64,000 nucleotides of DNA from Cyanoderma ruficeps. Taxonomy: Eukaryota; Chordata; Aves; Passeriformes; Timaliidae. The notes under the pieces are model-generated. The model saw only the letters and a program-made list of their open reading frames with translations, was not told the origin of the DNA and searched no databases. Location: NCBI GenBank assembly GCA_008694505.1, contig VZDJ01000219.1:13041956-13105955 (forward strand). The letters run 5' to 3'. A program made the position numbers and the translations under genes. Each line of letters opens with the position of its first letter. Positions within the stretch are counted from its first letter, which is position 1. Of this stretch, positions 49,001-62,926 are shown in pieces.

Positions 49001-52000
49001 GCCTGCTCATTTACAAAGTGGGCTAGTGCCTTTGGGTATTTGGGAAGGGCAAAAAGACAAATTGAAAAGCATCAAATCATTTAATTTCAAAGTGCATTAA
49101 GCGCACGCCTTCCAATTTTCTGACTAAAATGTTCGTTGGCTTTTTCCAAAGAGGTTTATATTCAGGGCACAGAAATAGTTTGTGGATTTTAGATTCCTGA
49201 AATACTTAACAATGTTATTCAGGGGAAAAAAACACAGGCTTCTTGTCCTAAAAAACCCAGATTCACGTGCAAAGTGTTAATGAACCCAAGTGACAGCTTA
49301 AGAATAAAAATAGCATAACCCTCCCTTCCCCCCAAAACGGTAGCTAATCAAACATTTTCTAGAACAAGCATTTCTGACTAGTCTGGGGTATCATAATAAA
49401 AAGAAAGCAAAAAGAACAATATTAGGAGTCCAATTCAGAGAGTCCGAAATGAGATTGGCCTTGTTTTCCACCTGGGAGCCACAGCACCTCCAGCCCCTGG
49501 ATCCCCTGGCTCCTTTTGGAGCATTGCTTGCTGGAATCTGTAGTCTCCAGGCTGCATCTCCATTATTAAACAGGAGAGCAGTGGTAATCTGCTCCATTTT
49601 AGGCAAATTAAGTGCAGCTCTTTGGCTCCTGGCACATTCCCAACGCGGCCCTAAGATGAGCATAATTCCACAAAATCCGTAAGATTCAGAACCCCCGACT
49701 GCCACTATTCCCTTTTCCCATGCCTTGCAGGTAATGGGAAGTCCTTTGCTGGGGTCCTTGAAGGGGACAAAGATATTCTGGATGAGTTTAATGAATGCTG
49801 GGTTTCTGTGTGCCGAGGGAACCAGTTCAGGAGAGACTTCCAGTTTTCCCTAGGAGTTCCTTACCTGATGGGTTTCGTGTCACATTTCTGCTGGCGAGGG
49901 AAGGGGGGGGATGTTGCACATTCGGTGTTCCCCTCCTCATGCCTTGCAGGGGGAACAGGGTGTGTTCCCTCAGAATAGAATGAACTCGTGCTTTCCAATT
50001 TTTCCCCATGTTAGGAAATAGGTCCTGTCTCATTACTGGTGACAGCACATATTGGTAGGTCATAGAGCAAAGGGAGAGCCTTGCGTAGAACAGCTGGGGC
50101 CCAGAGCCAGAAATCTCATTAAAGTAAGCTGCTGCTATTTCCAGCCTGTAATAGAGCTTTGGAGCTTGATTATATTCAGTGAAAGCAGGTCATTACAAAC
50201 ACACTGCTTTTTGCATATTATCTAAATTGAAATAATAATATGTTCTCTCCTTTCATGTGCTATATTGATAAATCCCAACTTATGAATGAAACATGTTGAT
50301 TAGTTAGTTAAAAATAATTAGTTCCGTATTATGCCTCCAAGTTTAAGGCTTGATTAGTGCAAACAAATAACTTTTCTTGATAATAAGTCATTTACAGAGT
50401 ATTCTCTTAAGTGGGGCACACAGGCATAAAAATAATCCGCAGCAGTAAATTGTGTTATTTGTTCTCTCTTTCCTCTTTGACTTCAAATGTAACAGTACTT
50501 TTAGAACTAGAGAGACACAATATCTATATGCAGATTCTGATCTCAGCAACAACTGCTGCAGAGCTACTCTGGTGTTATTTGATGGTGGTGGCAGAGCACC
50601 AGATAAGAATGTGACCCATAAATGTTCTTTGATTCAGCCTTTCTGGCCACCTAGCCCCAAAAGAAGAATATTTTTTTTTTTCAGTGACTCAGAATATCTC
50701 TCTGCTATTAACTTGCATTCAAATATTCTGATATTTGCATCAGAAGTGAGCTAATGAGTGGATTTCCTGAGCAGTGGAAGTTCTTTTGAAGGAAAACAAA
50801 ACCCTGCATGAACATTTTTTTCTAGTCATCAGTTCACTGAAGCCAGCACTATTCAACGATGTTCATAAAGCTTAAACCCCTTCCTGAATATGAACATTTT
50901 CCTGAACCGAGGCTTAGTGCCATCATAAAGTCATTTTTTTTAGCTCCCTATAGGGTTTTTCTCACATAGGCCAAAGATGGGTCCAGAACTGTGCACAGGA
51001 GACATCCCTTAAAGAAAGGCACCTTACACCTTGGCAGGATTATGGGATGAATACTGCAATAAAATTAGATAACATCCTGATAAAAAGCCTCGACTCTGTT
51101 GATACTGCTGTCTGTGCTGCTGCTCCCACCTACAGAGCCTCTCTGATGGAAAGTTATGGCTCTCAATTATCAGTGTGAAAATCCAGCCCTATTTTGGGAG
51201 TGCTCATAACTTTGAGCAGTCATCGAGGTGTGGGAGTTTGACGGCGTTGTTGGAGAATAACAACCTTCGTGTTGAGGCGCTGAGGCACGACGAGCCTGCG
51301 GGAGGCAAATAATACACCTCTGCAGAGCACTTTGCTAAAACTCTTCCCTTCCTGGTTGACAGGAAAACTTGCAAAGCCTGGGAAGAGGACCAGACCTGTC
51401 CTTCCAGGATGCCTGAAAGGGAATTAACCCAATGGCAGCAGTTGTGGTCTCAGCAGATGACACTGAGACCATCAGTTTTCCAACTCCACGTAATCACCAG
51501 GCAGCCGTGAGGTGGAAAAGGCTAAATCTCCACTCTTTCGTGAAAGGACTGAGGTGACTTACTGGTTAAAAACTCCTCAATCCTCCCCAGTCCTCTCAGA
51601 GGGCACTTACTGAGAAATGGTAATGGTTTACAGTCTCAGAGTGCTTTTAGAGCACTCAGTGTCAGAAGAAATGGCATTAACCCGCTCCCCTCCCCATACT
51701 CTGGACCTGTTTCTCAATGCTAATCAGGAGTAATTTCACTGAAGTGAAGGGAGTTATACAAGACCTGTGCGAAAGTGGAATCAAATCCATGTATCATACA
51801 TTTAAGATTCCTGGCAAAATATGCTCTATTTACTTGAGGAAATTAAAACATTTCAGAGTCTGGATGATTTAAGGGCTATGTTCTTACTTCCTAGAAATTA
51901 GAACAGTACCTCATGTAATCAGTAAATGTATAAAACTGTCTGAAATGCGAGCATTGCAGAGGTCAGGAGTGGAAGAAACACAGCTGAAATCACTTTACAT

Positions 52001-52545
52001 GACATACTGGAAAAGCAACATTATTTTTACCAACAGCACAAGGAAGCCATTGCAAAAGACAAGAAACTGATTGAATGGTATGGCAAAGAGCATTTGTTTG
52101 ATACAGTCAATTTTGCCACTTCCATGGCAACTAAAACATGAAATTAGACTGTTCAGGGAAGCACTTTGGTTCCAACCTCCTTTGAACTTGAAGAAATTTT
52201 GGGAAAAAAAGCCCTTGGGTTGGGCCCATCTGTGTGGGAAACACCACACTGCATTGACACCACAGCAGCAGAGTTATTTTCACATCAGATCACAAGCAGC
52301 AGGCAGGGTGGGCTGTATTCTCTCCTCCGTGGCCTGGAATAGAAATTACTCAGTTCCACGTGGAGCCTTTCCAGTTTCTTCCACAAGAAGCGGCTCCATT
52401 AAGACCAACAGAAGTGCTGATTCTGCAAAAGAGATGCTGCAGAACCTCCAGGAGAGCTGCAGGACAGAAATGGGCTCTTTAACATGTGGAGAGTCACTCA
52501 GCTCCCACCCTCAAACCTGGAAGAGCTGCTTGAGGAGGTTTTGTG

Positions 52546-52850
52546 GAAGCACAGAATATCCTGAGCTGGAAAGGATTCACAGGGATCATCCAGTCCAGCT
52601 CCTGGCCCTGCACAGCCCCAAAATCCCACCCTGGGCATCCCTGGAGCGCTGTCCAGGCTCTCCTGGAGCTCTGGCAGCCTCGGGGCCGTGCCCATTCCCT
52701 GGGGAGCCTGGGCAGTGCCAGCACCCTCTGGGGGAAGAACCTTTCCCAAAATCCCACCTGACCCTGCCCTGCACAGCTCCAGCCCTGCCCTGGGTCCTGT
52801 CCCTGTCACAGGGAGCAGAGATCGGAGCTGCCCCTGTTCTGACCCCTTGG
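52546..52850 (-). mobile_element. CR1 LINE fragment
   Basis: cacagaatatcctgagctgg, gggatcatccagtccagctc, gcaccctctgggggaagaac and cccaaaatcccacctgaccc. This is the antisense form of the subfamily seen at 945-1175. Confidence 0.85.
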
Positions 52851-55800
52851 GAAGAAGTTGCAGGTTTGATGAAACTTGGAGGTAGATAAGAAAATGAAGG
52901 AAATATCCTGGACTTTGAAAGCACAAATAAGCAGCACGTAGTTTTCTGACTCACAATAACTCACAGATCACTGTATCAGCTCCTGGGCTGCTGCAGGAGT
53001 AGAAGGAGTTTGCTGGAAAGAGGAACAAACCCTCCTCTGTGCTGCCCCTTCCCCCTGTGTGACAATACACCAAGGCTTGTGATGTTTGGCCAAGGAATGG
53101 TGAAACCCAGGAGTGACTGTGGACACCACTTGCTGGTGATCCTGAGTCACTGGCTCATGCCAAAGTCAGACCTGCAGTCAGATGTGGGGTGTGCAATGGG
53201 GACTTTGCTACCAGGGCTTTATGACTGAATTTTACATTACAAATGCTCCTGAAGACGTTCAGAGACATTTCAGTGACCATCCAGTGAGGGGAATTGACCC
53301 CTGCAGAGCCAACCTCAGCTTTGAATGGCTTGGCTCTTTTGGCTTGTCACATCTTCCCATTCTCCAAACCTTTGTATTGTAACGTGGTGTGCTGTAAATA
53401 TCGGTAATGGAAGGGATTACATCAGCCACCCTCGCGCTGCCAACCTCACTATTAAACTCTGCAGCAGCAAGGAGCCCTGCCCAGAGGACTATGACAACTA
53501 TTCAGCTCCATTTATATTAGAATACAAAGTACAGAATAAACCCACAGCGTTTCTGGCAACTGATACTCTGTGTCAGATAAGAATGGCACAGTGGAGAACA
53601 ATGCCAGAGCACTGAAGTTCCTCCTTAGATTAAGAGCTGAGGATACTCGATACGTGCCCTTCCAGAATGTGCTGTAGGTCAGGCATTTTTTGATTTTTTT
53701 AAATAGTAAAAATTTACTACCCCTCATTACCTAAGCAAAAGCAAAATGTAGTTTCCTATTTCTACACCCACTGACTCTCTTCAGGGTGTTTTGGCTGCAA
53801 CAAGAGAGAGAGAGGGATCTGGTTGGATTTTAATGTATTTTCACCTCATTTCAGATACTCAAAAGACGTTGGTTTAAATGCTTAAAATACGTTCAGCATT
53901 TCCTGGCAGTTTCTCTTTGCTCGTTGAGTTGCACATTGACTGTGCTGCCCTCACTGCAATCTCAAGTTTGCTTGAGGTTGTTTGGGCCAAATAAAATCCC
54001 ATTCTTATGAGATAAGACAACATTAATTTCCAGGGAGTTTGACCAGGATTATTGTCCCCAAGTTAGACTGTTCATCAGAACTTTTTCTTTTCCAACCCTC
54101 ATCATGAATATTCTTGGGAGAGACTGCTCAAAGTTTTAGGTAGCGAGTGTGAAATAATTAGACTCAGCAGAACACAGGTTCTAAAGAGTGGAAGGCATGA
54201 TTCAGCATTTCATCTTTTCAGTATTAATGATTTGTTGTTTATTCGTTGCAGATCTTCAAGGGAAAAACTGGACTGACTTCTCTGCGTGGGACTTAGAGAT
54301 CCTGGAATGGGAAAGATAAAGGAGTTGGAAAGAACTTGCTTTATCCACCATGCTGCTCCCTGACTGCTGCTGGCCCCACAGAGGTGGCTTCATTCCGTCA
54401 GCATTTATTGCATATAATTTGCAAACAGCTCATTGAGATGCTCTGAAAGATGCAATAAAAACCCAGAAGATATGGATGCTGAAAAAACGGCGTTGCGTGT
54501 TGTAGGAATATGGAACCAGATCCCCGGGTCCTGTGCCTTTATTTCAGAGCAGGAGCTGGGCTATTGTTTCTATTTAAAATTGGTTGCCATGGTGGTTTCA
54601 TCCGGGCTTTTGCCCTGATGAAAATTGTTTGTATCGGTGACGCAGCAGCGCCGGCAACCCAGTGTTTGCATCTACCTCCAACAGAGCAGCAACTGCAGAA
54701 CTGGAACCTGACCCTTCACCTGTGCCCCCCCAGACAGGTTCCTGAAACACCCAGGGACCCCTGGCTGTCAGAGCTGAGGGGAAGTGGGAAACCAGCCACC
54801 ACCACGCCGGGGGTTTGAGTGCCTGCAGCTCCCGAGGCTGCAGTGACCCCAGACAAAATGGAGATGCTGAAGTGAAAGCCCACAGATCATTCCCCAGGTG
54901 TGACCCCGGTGTGCTGGGTGGGTTTTGCAGCACCACCTGGAATTTCTGGGAAGCTTCAGGTCTCACGTTTTGAAAGTGATGGGAAGCCCTGCCTGACATT
55001 CAGATCTGCTGATACAAGAGTCTCTCCCATTTTCTAATGAGCCTCAATCATTAGCCTCCTTATGTCACAGGCAGGCAGTGATCCCATTAATTAGGTGATT
55101 GGCAGCCACCAGGACACTCAGAAATGTCTGTGAACAATACACATTAAAAAAGGAACTCTTCATATGCATTTATTTCAGGTGGCAGTTCAATTTCTGGCCC
55201 AAACTTGAGGGTCCTCCAGAACTTCACTCTGCTTCCCCCTTGGTGCTGATTCTGTAGGGCACATTCGCAGGGACAAACCCGAGACAGTTTGGGATCTCAA
55301 AGAGACTTTTAGGCTTAAAGCTTTCTCTTTAATGAAAAAAAGTCTTTTGGAATACTAAAGCTCCTGCAAGGGACAGAGGGGGTTAATGCTCCTCCCTGCA
55401 TTGTCTGTCAGCACTATACCATGCACAAAACAGCAGCAGATTTCCTAGCTGGAGCAGTGCTGGTTAAATTGATTGAGATCTGGAACATGAGTACCAGTCC
55501 CTTCTCTTCACCTTTATTGGGAAATCCCCCTTTCCAGCAGATGTGGTAAGTGGGGGAGGAGGAAGCCAAGAGCAGCTGTGAACAATGAACAAGGACCAAA
55601 CGTTCTCAGCAGGAAAGAGAAGCTGGCGGTGCCAAGAGCACGATGGCAGAGCAGAGTGCCCGGGCTGCCAGCTCTGTATTCCTTCCTAGGCTGCAAATGA
55701 AACAGCCTGGCAGTCTGTCTTTCCAGCATGGAGATTGTATTTCAGCTGATGGGCCTGCAGTGCCCACTCTGCTGAGCTGCAAGTGAAAGATCTGCCGAGT

Positions 55801-58103
55801 GAGAAATTATTAAAGGCCAGCAAGAGCCTTGTTGGCTTTTGGTGCTGTCGATGCAAAAATTATGGATAATGGAGCAGCTTTTCCAGGAACACAATCAGGA
55901 GAGAGCAGGCTGTGCTAGCACCTCGCTGCTCCAGTCAGCTGTTCCAGGAAGGGAGCTCTCCACAGAGGCAATGCTGTGCTGCTCCTTTATTCCAGAGGCT
56001 GGGCATGGCAGAGCTGAGGCAGTGCTCCATGTGATGCATCGCCTCCCCCACACACATTTACAGGCTTAAAAGCATCACAGGTTCAAAACTGGGACTATTT
56101 TAGAAGGGACTGGCCTGTCTGCAGCAGCCTGGAGTCCAGGGGGAAATTTGGAGGGAGAGCTGAGGGTTTTGCACAGTCCTGTGAACCTGCAGTGCTGAGT
56201 TTTCCATTGGAAAGAGGAAAGCTGCAGGTCGGAGCTTCACTCCATCACTATCACCAGGGTTTGGCAGGAGTCAGATCAGAGCTGGATACTTCAACCAGGA
56301 GCTTTGTATAAAACTGAGACACAGATTCCTGGAAGCTCCCTGTTAAAAGCTGGCTCCCCAAGAATGGGAGAGGCCAGTGGGTGACTTTGAGTTTGTACCA
56401 CTGCTGCAGAAGACATCTTTCTTTTAAACCCTTTAAATCAATCCACCGCTCTAAAAAAGGCCAACCTGTAATAAATGCAGAAAAACATCAGCATATGAGA
56501 GGAAAATATCAGAGGTTGCACTTGGCTAGGCCTCTCCTACATGTACAATCTGAATGATGGAAGCTGAGAGCTGTGCTCTCCTGGCAGCGGTTTTTGTGGG
56601 ACAGAATTTCATCCCTTGCCATGGATATTGTGGGTTACTCTGAAGGCACAAAGGGGGTAGGAACTGTGCCCTGCAAGGCTCTGCTACCCTGGCACACTTT
56701 GGGTAAGGCCCTGGTCCTTTCTCAAGCTCAGCCTTATCATCAGATTGCAATCAGGAGAGGCAAGAGAGATTTCTGCAGAAAATATTGTATCAGGCAGTCT
56801 GTGCTGCTTCAAATGAGAGCAGCTCATAAGGAGCTACTAAATATAAAATCATCCTCAGGGCAGCTCCAGTTTAAGCCAGGGCATGTCAGCCCTCAGAGAG
56901 GCACAGAATCTCTGGGATGTAAATAAGAGAAAGGCAGGGTAAGGGGGAAAATTAGAAGCTTACAGTTGAAATTCTGAAAAATAAATGGAAGGTGTGCCAT
57001 GCAAAGGGAGAGGACCAAAAAAAAAAAAACCAAACCCTACCATCAGGAACATGAAATGTCCAAAATTTGCAGTCCTAGTTTGGAATTTCAAGTGTCCTCT
57101 GCCACGGCTTCATGCATTGCTGCCTTACACAAATCATCCTACACGCCACGGTGGCTTCTCCACCTTGGAGAACCTTTCAGCTCATCCTCACCCCTCATTC
57201 TCTCCCCTCTGCTTTGTCCACGCCATTCCTTCCCCTGTGTTTGTACATAACCCACAACGTGTTGATGTCCCCAAAGCCTCTAGCAATAAGCAGAAATGCA
57301 ATAATTAAATGTCTCAGCAGCAGAACTGAGCTTCCCGTTGCTGCAGACTAAACTCCACCTCCTAAAAAGGCAGAAGATGTTCTCTGTGGTTTTCCTGTTC
57401 TGTGGATGGGAGGTCTGGACCCAGTTTCACACTTGCTACGGGTCAAGTGTGGTCTGATGGAGGTGCAAGGGAAGCAGATCCAAAAAGCTCCCAGGACAGA
57501 CACAGAATTTGCTGGGGTCAGGTTCCTGCTGGATGTTACTGAACTAGTTCAGTGATCCAAAACTAGATCTGAACTTTGCTGCTCTGGCCTATATCTGAGG
57601 GAGATAAAAGCTGCTATCTATATCCTTGGGGGCCATTTCTGAGCTGCATTGTGTTTCCAGGTTATGTTACCTACAGCTGACTCTGCTGGCTTCTTGCATC
57701 TGATTCATTCCTCACTTTCATCCACCTTTTCAGAATACAGCTAATTCCAAAACATATGGAAATCAACAATTATAGTAAATTTAACGAGGTGGCAGCAGGA
57801 GACCCTGACTGGCAGTTAGTCCTGTGAGCCAGACCATGCTGACAGGTTTGCAAATGCCTTTGCTGAGCTTCAGTGTCAACACAATTTTATATTTTGGAGG
57901 CAGGTCCTCTCTTGAAGGGCTCTCACATCATCCTTGGGGTTGATGTCCTGGTGCTTTTTGCGGCCTCTCTATTCCAAAGGCATGTCTCTGAGATGTTTTC
58001 CAAGTTCTCACCATACTTGAGCCAAGTACACTGCATGTAATTAATTTTCATTCTGACAATAATCTTTTAATCACAGCATTAAAAGCATCAGCTTAAAAAT
58101 ATT

Positions 58104-58141
58104 AAAAAAAAAAAGAAAAAAAAAGAAAAAAAAGAAAAAAA
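58104..58141. repeat. A-rich simple repeat
   Basis: Runs of 8-11 A separated by single G. Low complexity. Confidence 0.85.
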
Positions 58142-61100
58142 TCCGAGCATATTCTACATTACAACACTAGTAAGGAAAAGTAGCCACATCCCAATCTGTT
58201 ACAGGCCAGCCCAATTTGACCTGTGGTTTTGTCATCTCCTGCTGTATCAGTTTCAAGCTATCAGACCTGCTTTTGTACACACATCTTCTCAATGGCTGTT
58301 TACCCCTGCAGCAGGTGCCTCTCGGGCTTTTATCCCTGGCACCCAGTGAAAAACGAGCAGGGAAATGAAGCAGGACACATCTGACAGGCTGGAGTGGGGG
58401 GAGATTAGGGGAGCACCTAAACAGGAACTGGGAGTTTAATCTGTCTTGGTATCAACTGTATTCAAGCCTCTAAAACATCTTTCACTGCCTTGACCCAGTT
58501 GTGACTTGGGCACAGTTCACCCAATAAATCTGTAGCAAAGTAATTCATGTATCCCCAGGTCATCTGCTGGCACCCAAAGTAACAAACTGAGGGTTTGGGA
58601 TCCTAATAAATGGTTCTTCAGGACAGTAGAGGTGTTACACTTGACCTGCTGGGCCAGCAAAAAAACCCACTTCTTGTGCAACCTTGACTGAATTCTGGCA
58701 GCTTTTCTGAGGCTTGTCCTACTGCTGTAGGCTGTGGGCTGAAATTCATCCAAGGCTCTGCAGATCTTCGAGCCAAACTCTTGCTCTTTGTGCAAAATGT
58801 GTTGCAACAGTCAAACCCTGCCGAGCCCCAGCAACTGGGCTGGGAATTGCAGCCCTGGGTGTTGGGATTGGTGGTGGATTGTGTTCCCCGTGCTGAAAAC
58901 AGGAGCACCAACCTGCAGAGCATGGAGCAGCCATTGCTGGGAGGCTTCAGAGCTGCTTTCTGAAGTTCTCCTCCGATGATGGGTTGCTTTGTTTGGATTT
59001 TTGAGCAATTTTGGGAGCTAAATACAGCCGGATCAAAATCACCATAAAAGGGAATTGGATTTGGTGACCCTCCATTTGCTGAGAGTAGTACTTTCTGGGC
59101 ACAAAACAACTATTTGAATCTGTCTCTGAAAGATTCAAGCATGAAAACCAGGGGGTTTGGCACTGTTTATTTGCACTGAGATTGGAGCTGAGTATCTCAG
59201 TCCAGAATGTATGGAACACACACACACTTCTATCATCATTAAAGCCACGGGTGTATCCAAATGTGTTTCCAGAATAGACAAACAAACCTGGTTTTCCATT
59301 CAGGTGTGTGGTTTAGCTCTCAGAACACTCCCAAGAGAGCCAGGCACAACCTAATCCTCCGTAGTCCCCACTCACCAAAAACATACAGAATTTACACTTT
59401 TGAATGTCTCAATCACAACTCAGATTGTTTGTCAACACATTACCCTAATTTCTCATTTGAGTTCCTCAGAAAGTCCCTTTCTGTCCTTCTGGTTGGACAG
59501 TAGAACCTGAGGACATCTCTGTTTCACACACAAGTTGAAAATGGGTGAAAACAGATCCAGCAAACTGGTTTGCTCAGGCCCTTTGCTGACAGAAAGGCCC
59601 AAACTTCTTTGCTGCATTCCAGATCTGGAGGCTTTTACCCAAATAATTTCTATACAGTCTTATGGGAAAGAAGGCCCTGCCCTTTTCCCCCTTTAAACTC
59701 AATTGTTTCCTTATTGACAGCTTTTACAGCTCAGTTATGAATGTTTTGAGCAGGGTGGCAAAAGGAGGGAAGATTGGATTGACTCTGGAGGAAGACAGAA
59801 ATTTTAATAAAGCCAAGACACCCACTGGCAAGAGAGACATGAGAAAGGCCATAAAAATATGCACACACACAAGTATTTAAATAATATCACCAAAAGCAGA
59901 GTTATCACATAAAGCCCAGGCTCTATAACGTTGTGTGATAAACTTCCCTTAGCACTGTGAAGTTGAAATCTTTCTTAGAGGCCAGCTAGTCTGAGGGCCA
60001 CTCATTTAAAGTAGATTTTTTTTAGCCCCATTGCCACAGTAAATCATCAGGATGAATGGAAAATGTGTTTAAACGTGGTAAACAGTGATGAATCACCAGA
60101 TCTGCTGCCTGGGTGAGATGGATCACTCCCCACACGGGATCTGCTCCTCCTGCCTCTGGCTGAGGGGCCGCTGATTCCCACTGGGAGCTCAATGAAACCA
60201 CAGCTTTTTCCCAGTACCTTCAAGAGCAATTTGTATATTTGATTCATGTTTCAGGAGTGGAAAAATCATTAAGCCTATTAAAGGAATGATATTGAAAGGC
60301 ACAGTGCAGGGAGGAGGGAAACTGGATGGCTGCAGCTGGGCTGGGAAGAGAGGGAGAAACCTGTGGGTTACCCTGCATAAAGCTGCACATTTCTAGTGTG
60401 GCTGAGGCATCTGCCTGTGACAGAGATGCTCTCACTGAGGACAGAGAGAAACGTTCATCAACAGCAACAAAAGACCTTGGAGCATCCCTCCCCAGCCCTT
60501 TATTTGCTGCGACTGTAAGCCATGAATGATGAGAGCACCGAGGGTTAAAGTAAAAATAAAAAATCACTCTCCGGGAAAACACACGAGAAAAGGGCAGCTA
60601 AATCTCTGACAGATGAGAATGCTCTCGGGGTGTCAGCAACAGGAGTTCTGATTTACACTATCTGGAGGGAGAGATAAGGACTCCACAGCACAGCAGCATC
60701 TAATAAATGATGCCTGCAGCACAATAACGAGAGCGAGCTCTTCATTTTATTTATTTATTTCGCAGTTAATTTAGTGTTCATGAAAGCCAGAGCTTTTTTT
60801 TTTTATACCTCTGGTCACTGACAGTACAGCCAAGTCCTCCCTCACTCACAGCTCTTGTCAAAAGGCACTTTATAAATAACTGGAGATGAGGATCTCCCTC
60901 CCCTGACCGGTGGGATCCAGCACTTGAAAAGAAAGATGAGCAGCCCTGGCAGGCACAGCACAGCCCTGCCCTGCGGGGTCCCACAGCCCTGCCCGCCTCA
61001 GACTGGCTTCAAAGCAGCGAGCAGCAGGGCCACGTGGAGCTGGGGAGCACCTGATGCACAGACCCAGCAGCTCCTGTTGTCCAACTGATCTCATTTCCAC

Positions 61101-62761
61101 TTCTGGGGTCTGCCGCAAGGGTTTGAAACCAAGGCTCCAGACAGGATGATCAGATAAAAGTGGAAGTTTGGGATAACGACTCCTTCATTCTCGCCTCACA
61201 CCCCTCACAACGGGAAAAAAACCCAACTGCTAGTTTGGGGGACAAGTTAAAAAAAATCACCCCAACACCTGCTTTAGGGTCGTTTCCCCTGCTTTGCAGG
61301 AAGGATTGCTGCATGGCAACGGTTTCAATGCACTTGTTCAGAACACGAGGTGTTGCAAACACCTACTTTGTTTTTGCTGCTGCTTCCATGTTCCTCATTC
61401 CCGGCAGTCTGTCCCTGGCTCATTAGTCATGTTGGGGCAATGATAAGGTGGAGAATGATTACATAGTTGGCTCAGACTTTTCCCTTCCTAGTACAGAGTG
61501 TGCTTGGATCCCTGCTGGGTGGAGACTGGCCTGAATGCCTTCTTTAAACCGTGCACATGCAAGCCTGTAGTGTAATGATTTCCACTTTGGTTATGTACCT
61601 GTTCCTGTTCCCATTCCCAGGGCCCAGCTTTCCAAACAGGATGGTCCTGATTCAGGTCCTCTTGTTGGCTTCACTGATTTGAGTGAAAAAGCTGCAGAGC
61701 CACGTTGAAACAACTCAGCTTTTCTCAGCCGTCTTTAGAAAAAGCTTTTTTCTGTGCATTCCTCACCTGGTATTACGTGTAGTGAATTCATGAGTGAGTG
61801 TGTTGTGACAGCCCCCTGAGGAATATTGCCTCTGGGGATAACTTTCTGAGCTCTTCACGAAGTGTTTTGTGAGTGACTGCATTAGGAGGTGCTCACTGGA
61901 GGGTTCTGGGTATGCCTCTGTGTCTTTTATTAGGACGGGGTAGGGTTTTACCCACCTCAATACGGGTAACTCCTACCCTGAGACAGGTCAGGGCTCACTT
62001 TACTGGGTGACAGTCACAGCTGTCCTCAGAGGCCAAGAATCCGAGGGTGTGCTCAATCCTTCCCCCCAAACCTCCTCTCCCTGTGTGTTTTTATTTTGCA
62101 GAAGGCACTAATGTCCCTTCTCTACCATCCTGAGCCTTGGCTTCCTCCTCGTCTCAGCCTTTGACTCACCATTACGCTGAATCCACACCATCTCTCCTGC
62201 CACATGTTCCATTTCAGCCTTTCCTCTATTCCCACCCTGCCAGGAGCAGCCCAAACACAAACTGCCTGGTGCCTTGCCTGTAGCAATCCCCTCCTTGCTG
62301 CCCCAACACCACCAGAATTACCTGTTCAAAGCCACCCCCACCGTTCCTGCTGTTGCTCCACAGCCTCCCACAGCCGACGCCCTCACATCCAGGCATTCTG
62401 CATGCAGGGCTGATGGAAAAGCAGGTGGAAGATGCAGGGTGAGGAGAGGGGGTTGCAGAGGGAGCTTTGGGCAGTGAAACACAGACCTGCTGGCAGCAGG
62501 GGCTGGCTCAGCCCTGCCAAGGTAGCACCGCTCCTGCCCCGAGCTCCTGCACAGCCCTGAGCTCTACCTGCTCTGCCAGTTCCCGGCTCCCACAGCTGTC
62601 AAAACACTTCTGCCAGGGAAAGCAGCACTCTCCCCCACCTGCCTCTGGCCCTGCCCACGTGGCCTCCATGCCTCAGTCCTTGTCTGAAACCTCTCCTGCT
62701 GCTTTGCAACTCTGCATCCTGCCCTGCTGTGCCCCAGCCTGGCAAGGTCTGACCCACTCGG

Positions 62762-62926
62762 GTCTGTGTCCACTTCTGACACCTCTGTGTCCACTTCTGA
62801 CACCTCTGTGTTCAGTTCTGATACCTCTGTGTCCACTTCTGACACCTCTGTGTCCACTTCTGATACCTCTGTGTCCAGTTCTGACACCTCTGTGTCCAGT
62901 TCTGCACTTCTGACACCTCTGTGTGA
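62762..62926. repeat. 21-bp minisatellite
   Basis: About seven copies of gacacctctgtgtccacttct with small changes (cacttct or cagttct, gacacc or gatacc). Because 21 is a multiple of 3, frames stay open through it on both strands, giving false repetitive peptides (SEVDTEV on minus, LLTPLCP on plus). Confidence 0.92.

Larger units (their letters stand above)
44966..62761. other. Upstream intergenic region
   Basis: Apart from the CR1 fragments, A-rich repeat and small open frames listed separately, I see no recognisable gene, RNA gene or promoter. The longer frames here have no recognisable domains and no convincing splice sites; those near 52.1-52.9 kb run through a CR1 copy. A lncRNA cannot be excluded. 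Confidence 0.5.

Noticed and set aside
49520..49555. gcttgctggaatctgtagt, resembling a ZNF143-type site
   Set aside because: Partial match only, outside any CpG island or recognisable promoter.
52071..52889. 272-codon plus-strand frame
   Set aside because: Its second half is antisense CR1 and the first half shows no domain or splice support.
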